The position numbers and the translations under genes are program-made. The notes under the pieces were generated by a model. That model was not told the DNA's origin. It saw nothing but the letters and a program-made list of their open reading frames with translations, and made no database searches. 64,000 bases of DNA, from contig QHSU01000070.1 of NCBI GenBank assembly GCA_003220535.1, forward strand, positions 62,001 to 126,000, in the 5' to 3' direction. The DNA comes from Candidatus Rokuibacteriota bacterium. Lineage in GTDB: Bacteria > Methylomirabilota > Methylomirabilia > Rokubacteriales > CSP1-6. Below, piece by piece: positions 24,810-33,490 of this stretch (position 1 is its first letter; every line of letters begins with the position of its first letter).

Positions 24810-26078
24810 TCAGTCGCGACCTCGCCAGGGTCCGGTGATGAGCCGCGCCCCACGCTGCCACGAGACGTAGGCCCACGCCCACTCGAACAGCACGAGAAAG
24901 CGATTGCGAAAGCCGATCAGGAACGCGATGTGCACGAGGAGCCAGGCGAGCCACGCCACCGCCCCCGACAGCTGGAAGCGGCCGACGACGGCGACCGCTG
25001 CGGCGCGTCCGATCGTCGCCATGCTGCCGCGGTCCCGATAGCGGAACGGCCGCGTCGGCTGGCCGCTCAGGCGGCGCAGCGCGTTGTCCGCCACCGCGCG
25101 CCCCTGCTGGATGGCGACCGGCGCCACGCCGGGCAGCGCGGCTCCGCTCTGATCGCGGAAGACACACATATCGCCGATGACGAAGGCCTCGGGGAATCCG
25201 GGGATCGAAAGATCCGGCGCGACGGCCACCCGGCCGGAGCGATCGAGGGGCACCCCGAGCGTCCGGGCGAGCGGTGCCGCGGCCACCCCCGCGGCCCACA
25301 GCACCGTGCGCGCGCGGATCTGCTCGCCGCCGAGCCAGACCGCGTCGGCGGTCACGCGCGTGACGACGGCGCTGGTGCGAACCTCCACGCCGATGCGCCG
25401 GAGTGCCTCTTCCGCGCGGTGTGAGAGCGATTCGGGAAACGCGCTGAGGATGCGCGCGCCACCTTCGAGCAGGACGATGCGCGCCTTCGTCGGGTCGATC
25501 ACGCGGAAGTCGCGGGCGATGGTCTGGCGCGAGATCTCGCCGAGGGCGCCCGCCAGCTCGACACCGGTCGGCCCACCGCCGACGACCACGAACGTGAGGA
25601 GCGCCCGCTGCTCGGCGCTGTCCGGCTCGCGCTCGGCGGCTTCGTAGGCGAGCAGCACGCGGCGGCGGATCTCCAGGGCGTCCTCGAGGGTTTTGAGACC
25701 GGGGGCGAACACTTCCCAGTCCTCGTGGCCGAAGTACGAGTGACTGGCGCCGGCCGCCAGCACGAGCGCGTCGTAGCCGATCTCTCCCCGATCGAGAACG
25801 AGGCGACGGGCGGCGAGGTCCGCGCGCTCGACTTCCGCGAGAAGGACCGTGACATTGGCGGCTCGGCGCAGGACGGACCTGAGCGGGGCGGCGATGTCGG
25901 ACGGGTTCAGCGCAGCGGTCGCCACCTGGTAGAGCAGGGGTTGGAAGAGATGGTGGTTTCGCCGGTCGAGCAGGGTGACCCGCACGGGCCGGCCGGCGAG
26001 CGCGCGAGCCGCGTAGAGCCCACCGAAGCCGCCGCCCACGATCACCACGTGCGGCCGGTCCGCCACGTCAGGGGCCAA
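24810..26078 (-). CDS. ndh: Type II NADH dehydrogenase (NDH-2-like FAD oxidoreductase)
   Basis: This 422-residue flavoprotein has two dinucleotide folds: FAD-binding HVVIVGGGFGGLYAARAL at about 9-26 and NAD-binding FVVVGGGPTGVELAGALGE near 165. NHHLFQPLLYQVATAALNP near 42 and the late GVAPVAIQQGRAVADN are typical of NDH-2. The hydrophobic C-terminus (AWLAWLLVHIAFLIGF) anchors it to the membrane, where it passes electrons from NADH to quinone without pumping protons. Its start overlaps the truncated hydrolase frame by 11 bases, so it is co-translated with the dienelactone hydrolase genes. Confidence 0.9.
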   Translation of the reverse strand: MAPDVADRPHVVIVGGGFGGLYAARALAGRPVRVTLLDRRNHHLFQPLLYQVATAALNPSDIAAPLRSVLRRAANVTVLLAEVERADLAARRLVLDRGEIGYDALVLAAGASHSYFGHEDWEVFAPGLKTLEDALEIRRRVLLAYEAAEREPDSAEQRALLTFVVVGGGPTGVELAGALGEISRQTIARDFRVIDPTKARIVLLEGGARILSAFPESLSHRAEEALRRIGVEVRTSAVVTRVTADAVWLGGEQIRARTVLWAAGVAAAPLARTLGVPLDRSGRVAVAPDLSIPGFPEAFVIGDMCVFRDQSGAALPGVAPVAIQQGRAVADNALRRLSGQPTRPFRYRDRGSMATIGRAAAVAVVGRFQLSGAVAWLAWLLVHIAFLIGFRNRFLVLFEWAWAYVSWQRGARLITGPWRGRD

Positions 26079-26331
26079 GGTAGCCGTGGAAGAAACGCTC
26101 GGCGCGAGCCCGGTATGGTCCGCTCCGTCCGTGCAGCAAGACCACGGCGGGATGCGATCCGGAGCTCGCGAGCGCGACGAGATAGCCGACCAGCGAGGTC
26201 TTGCCGTCGGCGCTCGGAAGGCGGACAGTCTCGGGCGTCTCCGCGCCGGCGGCCGTCGTCACGTGACCGCCGGCGCGGAAGAGCAGGAAGAGCAGCCCGA
26301 GCCCGGCGGCCCAGGCCGTCTCCACGCGCAC
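26068..26331 (-). pseudogene. Truncated dienelactone hydrolase-like N-terminus with signal peptide
   Basis: Starting at GTG 26331, two bases after the complete hydrolase stop, 87 codons encode a hydrophobic leader (GLGLLFLLFRAGGHVTTAAG) and the first strands of a dienelactone hydrolase (VRLPSADGKTSLVGYL, HPAVVLLHGRSGPY). The frame ends before the nucleophile, acid and histidine of the triad, so it cannot be an active hydrolase. The TGA is followed by the NDH-2 frame rather than more hydrolase sequence, which points to deletion rather than recoding. Confidence 0.55.
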
Positions 26332-26333
26332 TG

Positions 26334-27107
26334 CTAGGCCTTGGTATTTTGGCGCACGAACGCCTGTACGCGTCGCCAGGCGTCGGACGAAGCCTCCGCG
26401 AACTCGGTCTGTTTCCGGTCGAAGAAGCTATGCGGTGCTCCGGGGTAGACGGTCGACTCGTGCTTGATGCCGGCCTTGCGGCACGCGGTGTCGAACTCGT
26501 CGACGGCACTCTGCGGGATTCCCTGATCGGCCCCGCCGAAGAGCGAGAGCACGCCGCACTTGTAGCGCGGGACCCCGTCGATGGGCCTGGGCCGATCCGG
26601 CCAGCGGCTGAGACCGAGCGGCCAGCCGTAGAACCCGATCACGCCGGCGTATCCGAGCCCGCTCGCCGCCTGCAGGTACGAGAGGGCTCCACCGAAGCAG
26701 AAGCCCACCGAGAAGACCGACCGGACTTCGCCTCCATCCTTGCCGCGCAGGTAGGCCACCGCGGCCACGATGTCGGCCTGGAGAGAGTCGGGCTTCGTCT
26801 GCGGGACATGAGCCATGAAGTCGAAGCTGTCTCCGCGGTCGTCGGATGGCGCCGTCCGCGCGAAGAAGTCGATGGCCACGGCGTCGACACCCACTTCGGC
26901 GAAGCGGTCGGCCAGCTCCTTGTAGTACGGGTGTAGCCCGCGTACGTCGGGGATGACGACCATTCCGGCACCCGTCGGCGTGCTCGCGCGGGCCGCATGG
27001 GCCCCGAAGCGAGTGCCATCCGCCGAGGTGAGGCGCAGGTCGCGGGAGCCGGCGGAGCCGCCGGCGATCGGGAAAATCGGGGGTCGAGACTCGTTGTCAA
27101 CGCACAT
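26334..27107 (-). CDS. Dienelactone hydrolase family protein
   Basis: This 257-residue cytosolic alpha/beta hydrolase has the dienelactone hydrolase nucleophile Cys in SVGFCFGGALSY near 135, acid in LFGGADQGIP near 195, and His in GAPHSFFDRKQ near 228. GMVVIPDVRGLHPYYKELAD near 50 and VAIDFFARTAP near 78 also fit. Family members hydrolyse dienelactones in chloroaromatic breakdown, or other esters. The ATG at 27107 has AAAGGA 7 bases upstream. The leader carries a variant of the palindromic element. It heads the operon with the truncated paralogue and NDH-2. Confidence 0.9.
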   Translation of the reverse strand: MCVDNESRPPIFPIAGGSAGSRDLRLTSADGTRFGAHAARASTPTGAGMVVIPDVRGLHPYYKELADRFAEVGVDAVAIDFFARTAPSDDRGDSFDFMAHVPQTKPDSLQADIVAAVAYLRGKDGGEVRSVFSVGFCFGGALSYLQAASGLGYAGVIGFYGWPLGLSRWPDRPRPIDGVPRYKCGVLSLFGGADQGIPQSAVDEFDTACRKAGIKHESTVYPGAPHSFFDRKQTEFAEASSDAWRRVQAFVRQNTKA

Positions 27108-27126
27108 GTGACGTCCTTTCTTGATA

Positions 27127-27210
27127 GCCACGCCTCGGGCGGCGGGGCGATATCCACCTCGCTCGCCTCGCACGCGGGGGCCCACCCCCGAACCGTGCTC
27201 CAGCTCGCAC
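27127..27210 (-). repeat. Palindromic leader element, variant copy F
   Basis: Read toward the hydrolase gene, this holds a GTGCGAGCTGGAGCACGG arm and its GCCCCCGCGTGCGAGGCGAG partner (27210-27158). The standard 3' arm CCCCGCCGCCCGAGGCGTGG (27127-27149) follows, 20 bases before the start codon. The first half is nearly identical to the element at 38189-38241; the second half matches the other leader copies. Confidence 0.6.
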
Positions 27211-27401
27211 GGCCATCCCGCGACGGCCAGCGGCGCGCACGAGGTTTGGACGCAGCACGCTCTATCAAGTATGAGCGCGCCGTCAACTCGACCAACACTC
27301 GACCGGCCGCTCGCGCGCTTGACTCCCACCCCGGGCACGATATAGTCGCGCCAGTCCGGGTGGATGGACGCGGTGCGAGCGCTCAGTGGCGATCAAGAGG
27401 T

Positions 27402-27453
27402 AGTGCGCGGCGCAGGCCGTCGCGGGCTGGGGTCCCGCCGGCCGAGGCGCGGC
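27402..27453 (+). repeat. Palindromic leader element, copy B
   Basis: Starts AGTGCGCGGCGCAGGCCGTC and ends CGCCGGCCGAGGCGCGGC, with CGGG-loop-CCCG at the centre. It ends 17 bases before the amidohydrolase ATG, leaving just room for the GAGAGGGGA ribosome binding site. It is almost identical to copy C at 36168-36220. Confidence 0.75.
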
Positions 27454-27470
27454 GATAGAGAGGGGACGTC

Positions 27471-28685
27471 ATGAAAGACGGGCTTCGGTTCGTCGACTGC
27501 GACATGCACATCATGGAGCCGGTGGATCTCTTCGACCGCTACCTGGATCCGCGATTCAAGGATCGCGTGACGACCACCGTGGGCGGTGACGGACAGCCGC
27601 GGCGGGGCACGATCGTGATCGACGGCTTGCCCACGACGATGGACGCCGAGTTGCAGCAATACCGGAAGCGGAGTCGCCCCGGCGTCACGCACAGCTCACA
27701 GCCCTTGTCGGGATCTCGCCTGGCCGACACCGGCCGGCTGGATTTCGCGATCGAGCGCAAGTACAACGCCGAGGCGCAGGTGATGGGCATGGCGATGGAA
27801 GGCGTCGACATCGCGGTGCTCTATCCGACGACCGGCCTGTCTTTGATCGCCCGCGACAATCTCGATCCGCGGCTCTCCCTGGCGCTCTGCCAGGCGTACA
27901 ACAACTGGATCCACGAGTTCTGCCAGTACAGCCCGCAGCGGTTGAAGTTCGTGGCGATGCTGCCCGTGCACGATGTGCACCTGGCCTGCCGCGAGCTCGT
28001 GCGTTGCGTGCGCGAACTCGGAGCGGTGGGGTCGTTCGTGCGCCCGAATCTCGTGAACGGGCACTTCTGGCACTCGAACTACTGGGACCCGCTCTATAGC
28101 CTGCACGAAGAGTTGAACGTCACCTGGGGATTCCACGAGGGCACCGGCGCCTGGTACTCACACATGAACGTGCTCTACGGTGAGAACCGCTTCTACCGTC
28201 ACGTCGCCAGCCACTGGATCGAGATGCAGCAGGCCCTGATCGCGATGATCATCGGCGGCGTCTTCGAGTTCCATCCCAAGCTCCGGGTGGGCTTCCTCGA
28301 GGCGCAGAACTCATGGGCGCCGGGCGTCCTGTCGCGCATCGAATGGGACTATCCCCAGTACCGTGACTCCCACGCCCCGTATCTTTCGATGACGCCGCGC
28401 GAATACTTCCGACGCAACTGCTGGGCCGCGGTGGAGGGGAGCGAGCCGGAGATCGAGGCGACGGCCGGGCTCATCGGCGCGGACCGGATGTGCATCTCGA
28501 CCGACTATCCGCACTTCGACTCCAACTTCCCGCACGTCTCGACGAATCTCCTGAAGAACGTGCCGCGTGAGATCGCGGCGCAGATCTTCATGGGCGGCGC
28601 TCAGCTCTACGCCTTCACGGAGAACGATTTCCGGAAGGCCGCCGAGGCGGCCGAGACGCACGGCGCGGTGCCCGCGCCCCGCTGA
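27471..28685 (+). CDS. Amidohydrolase family protein (amidohydrolase_2 TIM barrel)
   Basis: This 404-residue metal-dependent hydrolase or decarboxylase opens with FVDCDMHIMEPVDLFDRYLD, whose D-x-D-x-H replaces the D-x-H of classic amidohydrolases. A catalytic His follows near 225 (VTWGFHEGTG) and a metal-type Asp in RMCISTDYPHFDSNFP near 340. The ACMSD/gamma-resorcylate decarboxylase branch shows this same layout, so aromatic acid decarboxylation is as likely as hydrolysis. The ATG at 27471 has GAGAGGGGA upstream, preceded by the palindromic leader element. Confidence 0.9.
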   Translation: MKDGLRFVDCDMHIMEPVDLFDRYLDPRFKDRVTTTVGGDGQPRRGTIVIDGLPTTMDAELQQYRKRSRPGVTHSSQPLSGSRLADTGRLDFAIERKYNAEAQVMGMAMEGVDIAVLYPTTGLSLIARDNLDPRLSLALCQAYNNWIHEFCQYSPQRLKFVAMLPVHDVHLACRELVRCVRELGAVGSFVRPNLVNGHFWHSNYWDPLYSLHEELNVTWGFHEGTGAWYSHMNVLYGENRFYRHVASHWIEMQQALIAMIIGGVFEFHPKLRVGFLEAQNSWAPGVLSRIEWDYPQYRDSHAPYLSMTPREYFRRNCWAAVEGSEPEIEATAGLIGADRMCISTDYPHFDSNFPHVSTNLLKNVPREIAAQIFMGGAQLYAFTENDFRKAAEAAETHGAVPAPR

Positions 28686-28727
28686 GCCTCTGGCGCGCGC
28701 GCGTCCGGCGGGGTACGCTGGCAAGCT

Positions 28728-29195
28728 GTGACCTCGACCCGGTACGCGGCGGCGTTGCTCTGGCTCGCGCTCGTGCTCTTTCTGGGCTCCGCGTACTTCG
28801 CGGCCCAGACGACCGGGCCGTTCATCGTGCCGATCCTGCAAATGCTGGCGCCCGGCGCGTCCAGCGCCGAGCTCCACGCGGCGCACCTGGCGCTGCGCAA
28901 GCTCGCGCACCTCACCGAGTACGCCGTGCTCGCCCTGCTCTGGTTCAGGGCGCTCCGGCACGGGGGGCCGCGGACGTCGCGTGCCGCGGCCTGGATCGCG
29001 CTGTCCATCTGTCTGACCTGCGCGCTCATCGACGAGGCGCACCAGTCGATGATCCCCACGCGCACGGGCAGCGCGCGTGATCTCGTCATCGACGCCTCCG
29101 GCGCGGCCGGCATGCTCGCTCTCACGCGGGGACGCCGGACGACGAGAGACCGCGCGACGCAACCGGGTCCGGTGGCAGCCGAGCCGGGTGACTGA
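28728..29195 (+). CDS. VanZ-like family membrane protein
   Basis: This 155-residue protein has about four membrane helices and the VanZ signature: ALRKLAHLTEYAVLALLWFR near residues 55-75 and LIDEAHQSMIPTRTGSARDL near 102-122, then DASGAAGMLAL. VanZ-like proteins are inner-membrane proteins of poorly defined role; VanZ itself gives low teicoplanin resistance. The start is GTG 28728. The C-terminal 20 residues are a basic tail. It lies 42 bases beyond the amidohydrolase gene. Confidence 0.85.
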   Translation: MTSTRYAAALLWLALVLFLGSAYFAAQTTGPFIVPILQMLAPGASSAELHAAHLALRKLAHLTEYAVLALLWFRALRHGGPRTSRAAAWIALSICLTCALIDEAHQSMIPTRTGSARDLVIDASGAAGMLALTRGRRTTRDRATQPGPVAAEPGD

Positions 29196-29327
29196 GTGGG
29201 TCCCCGGTAGGCCCCGACACCCCCGAGTGCTCGAGAGCGCCATGGCTTCGCCGGGGGGCGCTCCGCGACCCCTCGACTCCTTCCGGGGTTCTGACCGGGT
29301 CGCGGCGTCAGGATTCGGCGACCGCGC

Positions 29328-29921
29328 TCAGGCGAGCAGGCCCGCCAGGATGCCCGTCAGGAACACCCCGTCGAACGTGCCGGCGCCGCCGATCGAGACG
29401 ACCGGTGCGCCGAGGCGCGCGACCAACCCGAGGTTGAGGAGATCGGCCCCGATCAGCGTGCCCATCGATCCCGACACGTAGGCGACCGGCGGCGCCCGGC
29501 GGAAGGCCAGGAGCAAGGCGACGCCCGCCGCGACGAGCGGCGGCACGAGCATCGGCACCGCGATGCCGACGCCGGGAACGACGTATGCGAGGCTGTGCAC
29601 GACCGCCGCGACCACCGCCGTGCCGATCAGCATCCGCCCGAACATCCGCGTGTGAACCAGCAGGTACAGGGACACGAGAATCGGGATCAGTGCGCCCCCG
29701 ACGTTCAGCGCCACGACGGTGCGCGTCGACACCTGGTAGAGGGGGATGTTCACGTAGCTGCCGAAGAGTGAGAGCAGCATCACGGCGAACGCGTAGCGCG
29801 GATGGACACCTACCTTGCGATAGGCGTAGGTCAGGATGCGTACTTCGACCAGGAAGATCAGCAGCCCCAGGAGGACGAGGAGCAGGAGCACCAGGGGAAC
29901 GGTGGCCGGCCAGTCGGTCAT
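29328..29921 (-). CDS. DUF1614 domain membrane protein
   Basis: This 197-residue protein has about six hydrophobic helices. The DUF1614 pattern is seen in SLFGSYVNIPLYQ near 53, NVGGALIPILVSLYLL near 75, YVSGSMGTLIGADLLNL near 150, and SIGGAGTFDGVFLTGILAG near the end. Function unknown; the conserved polar residues within helices suggest a channel or transporter-like role. It is the last gene of a minus-strand group behind the BNR-repeat and small secreted proteins. Confidence 0.85.
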   Translation of the reverse strand: MTDWPATVPLVLLLLVLLGLLIFLVEVRILTYAYRKVGVHPRYAFAVMLLSLFGSYVNIPLYQVSTRTVVALNVGGALIPILVSLYLLVHTRMFGRMLIGTAVVAAVVHSLAYVVPGVGIAVPMLVPPLVAAGVALLLAFRRAPPVAYVSGSMGTLIGADLLNLGLVARLGAPVVSIGGAGTFDGVFLTGILAGLLA

Positions 29922-29961
29922 TGTTTAGATCGGCGGACGAGTTTGATCGCGCGACGCTCGG

Positions 29962-30354
29962 CTACATCCCGCCGCCACCACCCTGGCACGACCAGTCGAA
30001 CGAGAGGACCTGCACTCGGTAGCTCGCCGCCTCGGGGACGGACGCGCTGAAATACCCCCGATCCGACATGGAGACGTCGCCCGGAAGCCACACGGTCGAC
30101 GTCCCGACGACGCTGCCCGACGCGTCGACGCGCTCGATCTGAAGACGGATTCGCTGGGCCACCTGGTTGGCCTTGTTGTAGACGTACCCATCGATCGTGG
30201 GCCCCTTCCGGTTGCGCGTGACCTGCCATTCGATCCGAAAGTAGCGCTCGAGACTCTCGGGGGCGAACATCATTTGGGCCGATGCCGAGACGGAGCCCAT
30301 GAGCAGGAGCGCCACGGTGAGCCCCGCGATCGCTCTCGAGCTCGCAGTCAGCAC
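29962..30354 (-). CDS. Small secreted hypothetical protein with beta-sandwich look
   Basis: This 130-residue protein begins at GTG 30354, overlapping the upstream gene by 7 bases. It has a signal peptide (AIAGLTVALLLMGSVSASAQ). The mature region alternates polar and hydrophobic residues (RIEWQVTRNRKGPTIDGYVY, RIRLQIERVDASGSV, YRVQVLSFDWSCQ), like the FxLYD/DUF3426 class of beta-sandwich domains, and ends in Cys and a glycine run. A periplasmic role is likely; no function is known. Confidence 0.7.
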   Translation of the reverse strand: MLTASSRAIAGLTVALLLMGSVSASAQMMFAPESLERYFRIEWQVTRNRKGPTIDGYVYNKANQVAQRIRLQIERVDASGSVVGTSTVWLPGDVSMSDRGYFSASVPEAASYRVQVLSFDWSCQGGGGGM

Positions 30355-31268
30355 AGCGTGACGCAGGTGACGGGGGGCAAGCCCTTGACCAGGAGCTGCC
30401 AGCGCTCGCCGCCGTCGAGCGATCGGAAGACGCGACCGTCCTCGGTCCCGAAGACGACGACCGAGTCGATCGCGGCCAGACGTGCGGTGTCGACGTTGTC
30501 GCCGAGCCAGGTGGGCAGGCCCTCACGGCACCGTTCGAACGGCGCATCGCCATCGAGGCGCTTGCGATAGAGCGCGGCCCGGCGCCCGCCGGGCCCCGTC
30601 GACGCCGACACCAGAACCGTCTCGCCCGCGACCGCCACCGCGCGGAGATAGTGCGCGTGCAGGCCGGCCGTGATGAACTGCCAGGTATCGCCGCCGTCGC
30701 GGCTCAGGCCGAAGCCGGCGGCCGCCGCGGCGAGCACGACCTCGGCCCGGGTGGGGTGCGTCAGGATCTGGTGCACGTCGCTCTCGATGTCGACCGTCGG
30801 CGCCCAGGACCGGCCGCCGTCGCGCGAGCGCGCGACCCCACCGACGTGGACGTTGACGTAGATCGTACCGTCGAGCGCGGCCGCGATCGATCGAACGTCG
30901 GCCGGATCGCCCCACGGGGTGTACCAGGCTGCCCGTCCCTCGATGCGCTCGAAGGATTCAACCGGCGCGAGCCCGGCGTTGGTGAGCCGGAGGAGGTGAG
31001 CGTGCTCCGTGCCGACCAGCAACCCGCCGGCAGTCGGCGCGAGGCACGTGGCGGAGGATTCCTCGATCGCCGCGCGCTCGGTCCAGCCATCGACAGTCGA
31101 GTCGACGTATTCCCAGAGCCTCCGACCATCCGCGATCGCCCAGGTGCGGGGCCCGTCCACCGCGAGCGCGGTGAGGGATTTGCCGGTCAGCGGCTCTACG
31201 TGAAACACCTGATCCCCGTCGAGCTCCCAGAGCCCGCCCCCGGTGCCCACGCGGATCCGCAGCGTCAT
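30348..31268 (-). CDS. BNR/Asp-box repeat beta-propeller protein
   Basis: This 306-residue protein has no signal peptide and at least three Asp boxes: SRDGGRSW near 145, SRDGGDTW near 190 and SLDGGERW near 285, each at a propeller blade turn. Proteins of this kind occur as sialidase-fold or WD40/YVTN repeat proteins, usually without sialidase active-site residues when this short. It probably serves as a binding scaffold. The ATG at 31268 gives the first blade in full. The following gene's start overlaps its stop. Confidence 0.8.
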   Translation of the reverse strand: MTLRIRVGTGGGLWELDGDQVFHVEPLTGKSLTALAVDGPRTWAIADGRRLWEYVDSTVDGWTERAAIEESSATCLAPTAGGLLVGTEHAHLLRLTNAGLAPVESFERIEGRAAWYTPWGDPADVRSIAAALDGTIYVNVHVGGVARSRDGGRSWAPTVDIESDVHQILTHPTRAEVVLAAAAAGFGLSRDGGDTWQFITAGLHAHYLRAVAVAGETVLVSASTGPGGRRAALYRKRLDGDAPFERCREGLPTWLGDNVDTARLAAIDSVVVFGTEDGRVFRSLDGGERWQLLVKGLPPVTCVTLC

Positions 31269-31430
31269 GGGTCGGATGATACTCGCTCGTGCTCCGGGAT
31301 GCGAGCGGTTGAAGACAGGTCTACACTAGAAGTCATTCGGCGATGAGCGCGTTGCGCCCGCGCCGCGGCGAAAAACTCAAAGACCTCGACGACGAAACCA
31401 ATACGGACGAACGACCAAGGGGGTCACTGA

Positions 31431-31649
31431 ATGATTGCGCGACAGCTGATCTCGAGTGTGCTCGGGCTCTCGTTGCTAGGCCTCGCGGCCGCCGGGTGTG
31501 GCACCGCGACGGGCGCGGCGGTCGGTGCGGGTAGTGGCGCCGCCATCGGCGCCGGAACCGGGTACGGAGCAGGGAAGGGCGCGTTGATCGGCGTGGGTGT
31601 CGGTGCCGCTGCCGGCGCGATCTACGACATCACCAAGCACAACAAATAA
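31431..31649 (+). CDS. Glycine-zipper lipoprotein
   Basis: This 72-residue lipoprotein has a hydrophobic leader ending in LAAAGC, where Cys would be acylated. A glycine-zipper region follows (ATGAAVGAGSGAAIGAGTGY, then GALIGVGVGAAAGAIYDI) that can pack as a membrane hairpin, as in YMGG/OsmB-like proteins. A short basic tail ends it. AAGGGGG lies 7 bases upstream of the ATG. It is followed after 12 bases by another small exported protein. Confidence 0.85.
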   Translation: MIARQLISSVLGLSLLGLAAAGCGTATGAAVGAGSGAAIGAGTGYGAGKGALIGVGVGAAAGAIYDITKHNK

Positions 31650-31661
31650 GGGGTGAATGCG

Positions 31662-31943
31662 ATGAAGCGCTGGCTGATGCTTTCTGGAATGCTCGCGACG
31701 GCGGCCGTCTTCTCGACGGGGCTCGCCTTCGGGCAGTCGAAGCCCGCCGACTGCAAGAACCGCGCGCAGGCGCCGGAGCGGGTCGAGGGACAAGTCGTGA
31801 GCGTCGATCCCGCGGCGGGCAAGGTCACGGTCCGTGAGAAGAACGGCACCACGCACGAGTTCCAGGCGAACCGCGAGACGTTGCAGGACATGAAACCCGG
31901 CGATCAGATCGAGGCGAAGCTTCGAGAAGTGCCGAAGTGCTGA
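31662..31943 (+). CDS. Small periplasmic OB-like hypothetical protein
   Basis: A 93-residue exported protein: a signal peptide (KRWLMLSGMLATAAVFSTGL) and then a domain with RVEGQVVSVDPAAGKVTVRE, GTTHEFQANR and a late DQIEAKLREVPKC. That pattern resembles small DUF5666/OB-type beta-barrels. Two cysteines, near the mature N-terminus and at the C-terminus, could form a disulphide. ATG 31662 is preferred over the in-frame GTG at 31653 because AAGGGG is eight bases from the former. Confidence 0.75.
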   Translation: MKRWLMLSGMLATAAVFSTGLAFGQSKPADCKNRAQAPERVEGQVVSVDPAAGKVTVREKNGTTHEFQANRETLQDMKPGDQIEAKLREVPKC

Positions 31944-31984
31944 CGACGCCGGCTATCGAGTAGTCGTGCGATAGAATCGCTCGC

Positions 31985-33448
31985 GTGACAGCGGCGCCTG
32001 ACGGCGACCCGTGCGGGGCGACGATCGCAGAGCTTCAGTCGGCCATGCAGGCCGGTCGCCTGACCTCGGCTCGCCTGACCGAACGGTTCCTACAGCGCGT
32101 CGCGACGTGCGACCGCAGCGGCCTGCGGCTCAACGCCGTGCTCGAGGTGAACCCCCAGGCGGGCGAGATTGCCGAATCGCTCGACCGAGAGCGTGCCTCG
32201 GGCGCTATCCGCGGGCCGCTGCACGGCATCCCCGTTCTGCTCAAGGACAACATCGCGACCGCCGACCGTCTGCACACGAGCGCAGGCTCGCTCGCTCTTC
32301 GCGACTGCATCGCCCCGCACGACGCGTTTCTCGTGATGCGACTGCGTGAGGCGGGTGGGGTGATTCTGGGCAAGGCGAACATGACGGAATGGGCGAATTT
32401 CATGACGACCGGCATGCCTGCCGGCTACAGCTCGAGGGGCGGCCAGGTGAAGAACCCGTACGGGAACGGCCTGAGCCCCGGCGGATCCAGCAGCGGCTCG
32501 GCGGTCGCCGTGGCCGCCCATCTGTGCACGGTGGCGGTGGGCACCGAGACCTCGGGCTCGATCCTGAGCCCGGCCAATCAGAACTCGGTCGTCGGCATCA
32601 AGCCGACGCTCGGACTCGTCTCCCGATCCGGCATCGTGCCGATCGCTGGCAGTCAGGACACGGCGGGGCCGTTCGCGCGCACGGTGGCCGACGCCGCGGT
32701 TCTGCTCGGCGCGATGACGGGCGTCGACGCCGGCGACCGCGCCACACGCGCGAGCCGTCGCCACGCCCGCCCCGACTACGGGAAGTTTCTGGACGCACGC
32801 GGGCTCGAGGGCGTCCGGCTGGGCGTGCCGCGCGCGACGTTCTTCGATCGCCTCGGCGCCGCCGAGACGCCTCTGATCGAAGCCGCCCTCCGGACACTGA
32901 GCAGCCTGGGTGCGACCCTGGTCGATCCCGCCGACATCCCGACAGCTCGCGAGGCAGCGGACTTCCGCTCCGACGTCATGCTCTACGAGTTCAAGCGCGA
33001 TCTGAACCGGTACCTCGCTGGGCTTGGTGAGACCTCACCGATTCGGTCTCTGCGAGAGCTCATCCGCTTCAACGAGGCCCGCCCTCGGGAGATGCTGCGC
33101 TTCGGGCAGGTGCTCCTCCTGGCCGCCCAGTCGACGGGTGGACTCCGGACGTCGACCTACAGCCTGAGCCGCGCCGAGGACATCCGGCTCGCGAGGACCG
33201 AGGGCATCGATCAGACGATGGAGCGCGAGCGCCTCGATGCCCTGGTCTTTCCCGGCTGGACCGGGGCCGCCATTGGCGCCAGGGCCGGCTACCCGAGCGT
33301 CATCGTGCCGGCCGGCTACACCGCCGAGGGCGCGCCCATCGGGCTCACGTTCCTCGGCCGCGCGTGGAGCGAGCCGACATTGCTTCGCCTCGCCCACGCG
33401 TTCGAGTCGGCCACCCGTCACCGCCGTCCGCCGGAGAGCATCGCCTGA
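31985..33448 (+). CDS. Amidase signature family hydrolase
   Basis: This 487-residue amidase has the Ser-cisSer-Lys triad in view: Lys in GIPVLLKDNIAT near 90, the Gly/Ser-rich GLSPGGSSSGSAVAVAAH near 160-178 with the cis-Ser, and the nucleophile region AVGTETSGSILSPA near 184-198. The late motif SVIVPAGYTAEGAPIGLTFL near 440 is typical of the family. It hydrolyses an unidentified amide. The start at GTG 31985 has no strong ribosome site. No signal peptide, so the enzyme is cytosolic. Confidence 0.92.
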   Translation: MTAAPDGDPCGATIAELQSAMQAGRLTSARLTERFLQRVATCDRSGLRLNAVLEVNPQAGEIAESLDRERASGAIRGPLHGIPVLLKDNIATADRLHTSAGSLALRDCIAPHDAFLVMRLREAGGVILGKANMTEWANFMTTGMPAGYSSRGGQVKNPYGNGLSPGGSSSGSAVAVAAHLCTVAVGTETSGSILSPANQNSVVGIKPTLGLVSRSGIVPIAGSQDTAGPFARTVADAAVLLGAMTGVDAGDRATRASRRHARPDYGKFLDARGLEGVRLGVPRATFFDRLGAAETPLIEAALRTLSSLGATLVDPADIPTAREAADFRSDVMLYEFKRDLNRYLAGLGETSPIRSLRELIRFNEARPREMLRFGQVLLLAAQSTGGLRTSTYSLSRAEDIRLARTEGIDQTMERERLDALVFPGWTGAAIGARAGYPSVIVPAGYTAEGAPIGLTFLGRAWSEPTLLRLAHAFESATRHRRPPESIA

Positions 33449-33490
33449 GCGTCCCGACGCCCGCGCCGACGCTTCGCTATAATCCGAACC

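Larger units (their letters stand above)
27108..27470. other. Divergent regulatory region between hydrolase and amidohydrolase genes
   Basis: About 360 bases contain the promoters of both divergent genes and two palindromic leader elements (27127-27210 toward the minus gene, 27402-27453 toward the plus gene). GATATAGTC at about 27339 is a possible -10-like box for the plus gene. No coding frame is convincing. Confidence 0.4.

Noticed and set aside
26068-26331. Selenocysteine read-through for the truncated hydrolase
   Set aside because: Codons after its TGA do not resemble the rest of a dienelactone hydrolase and no SECIS-like hairpin is seen; it is a real truncation.
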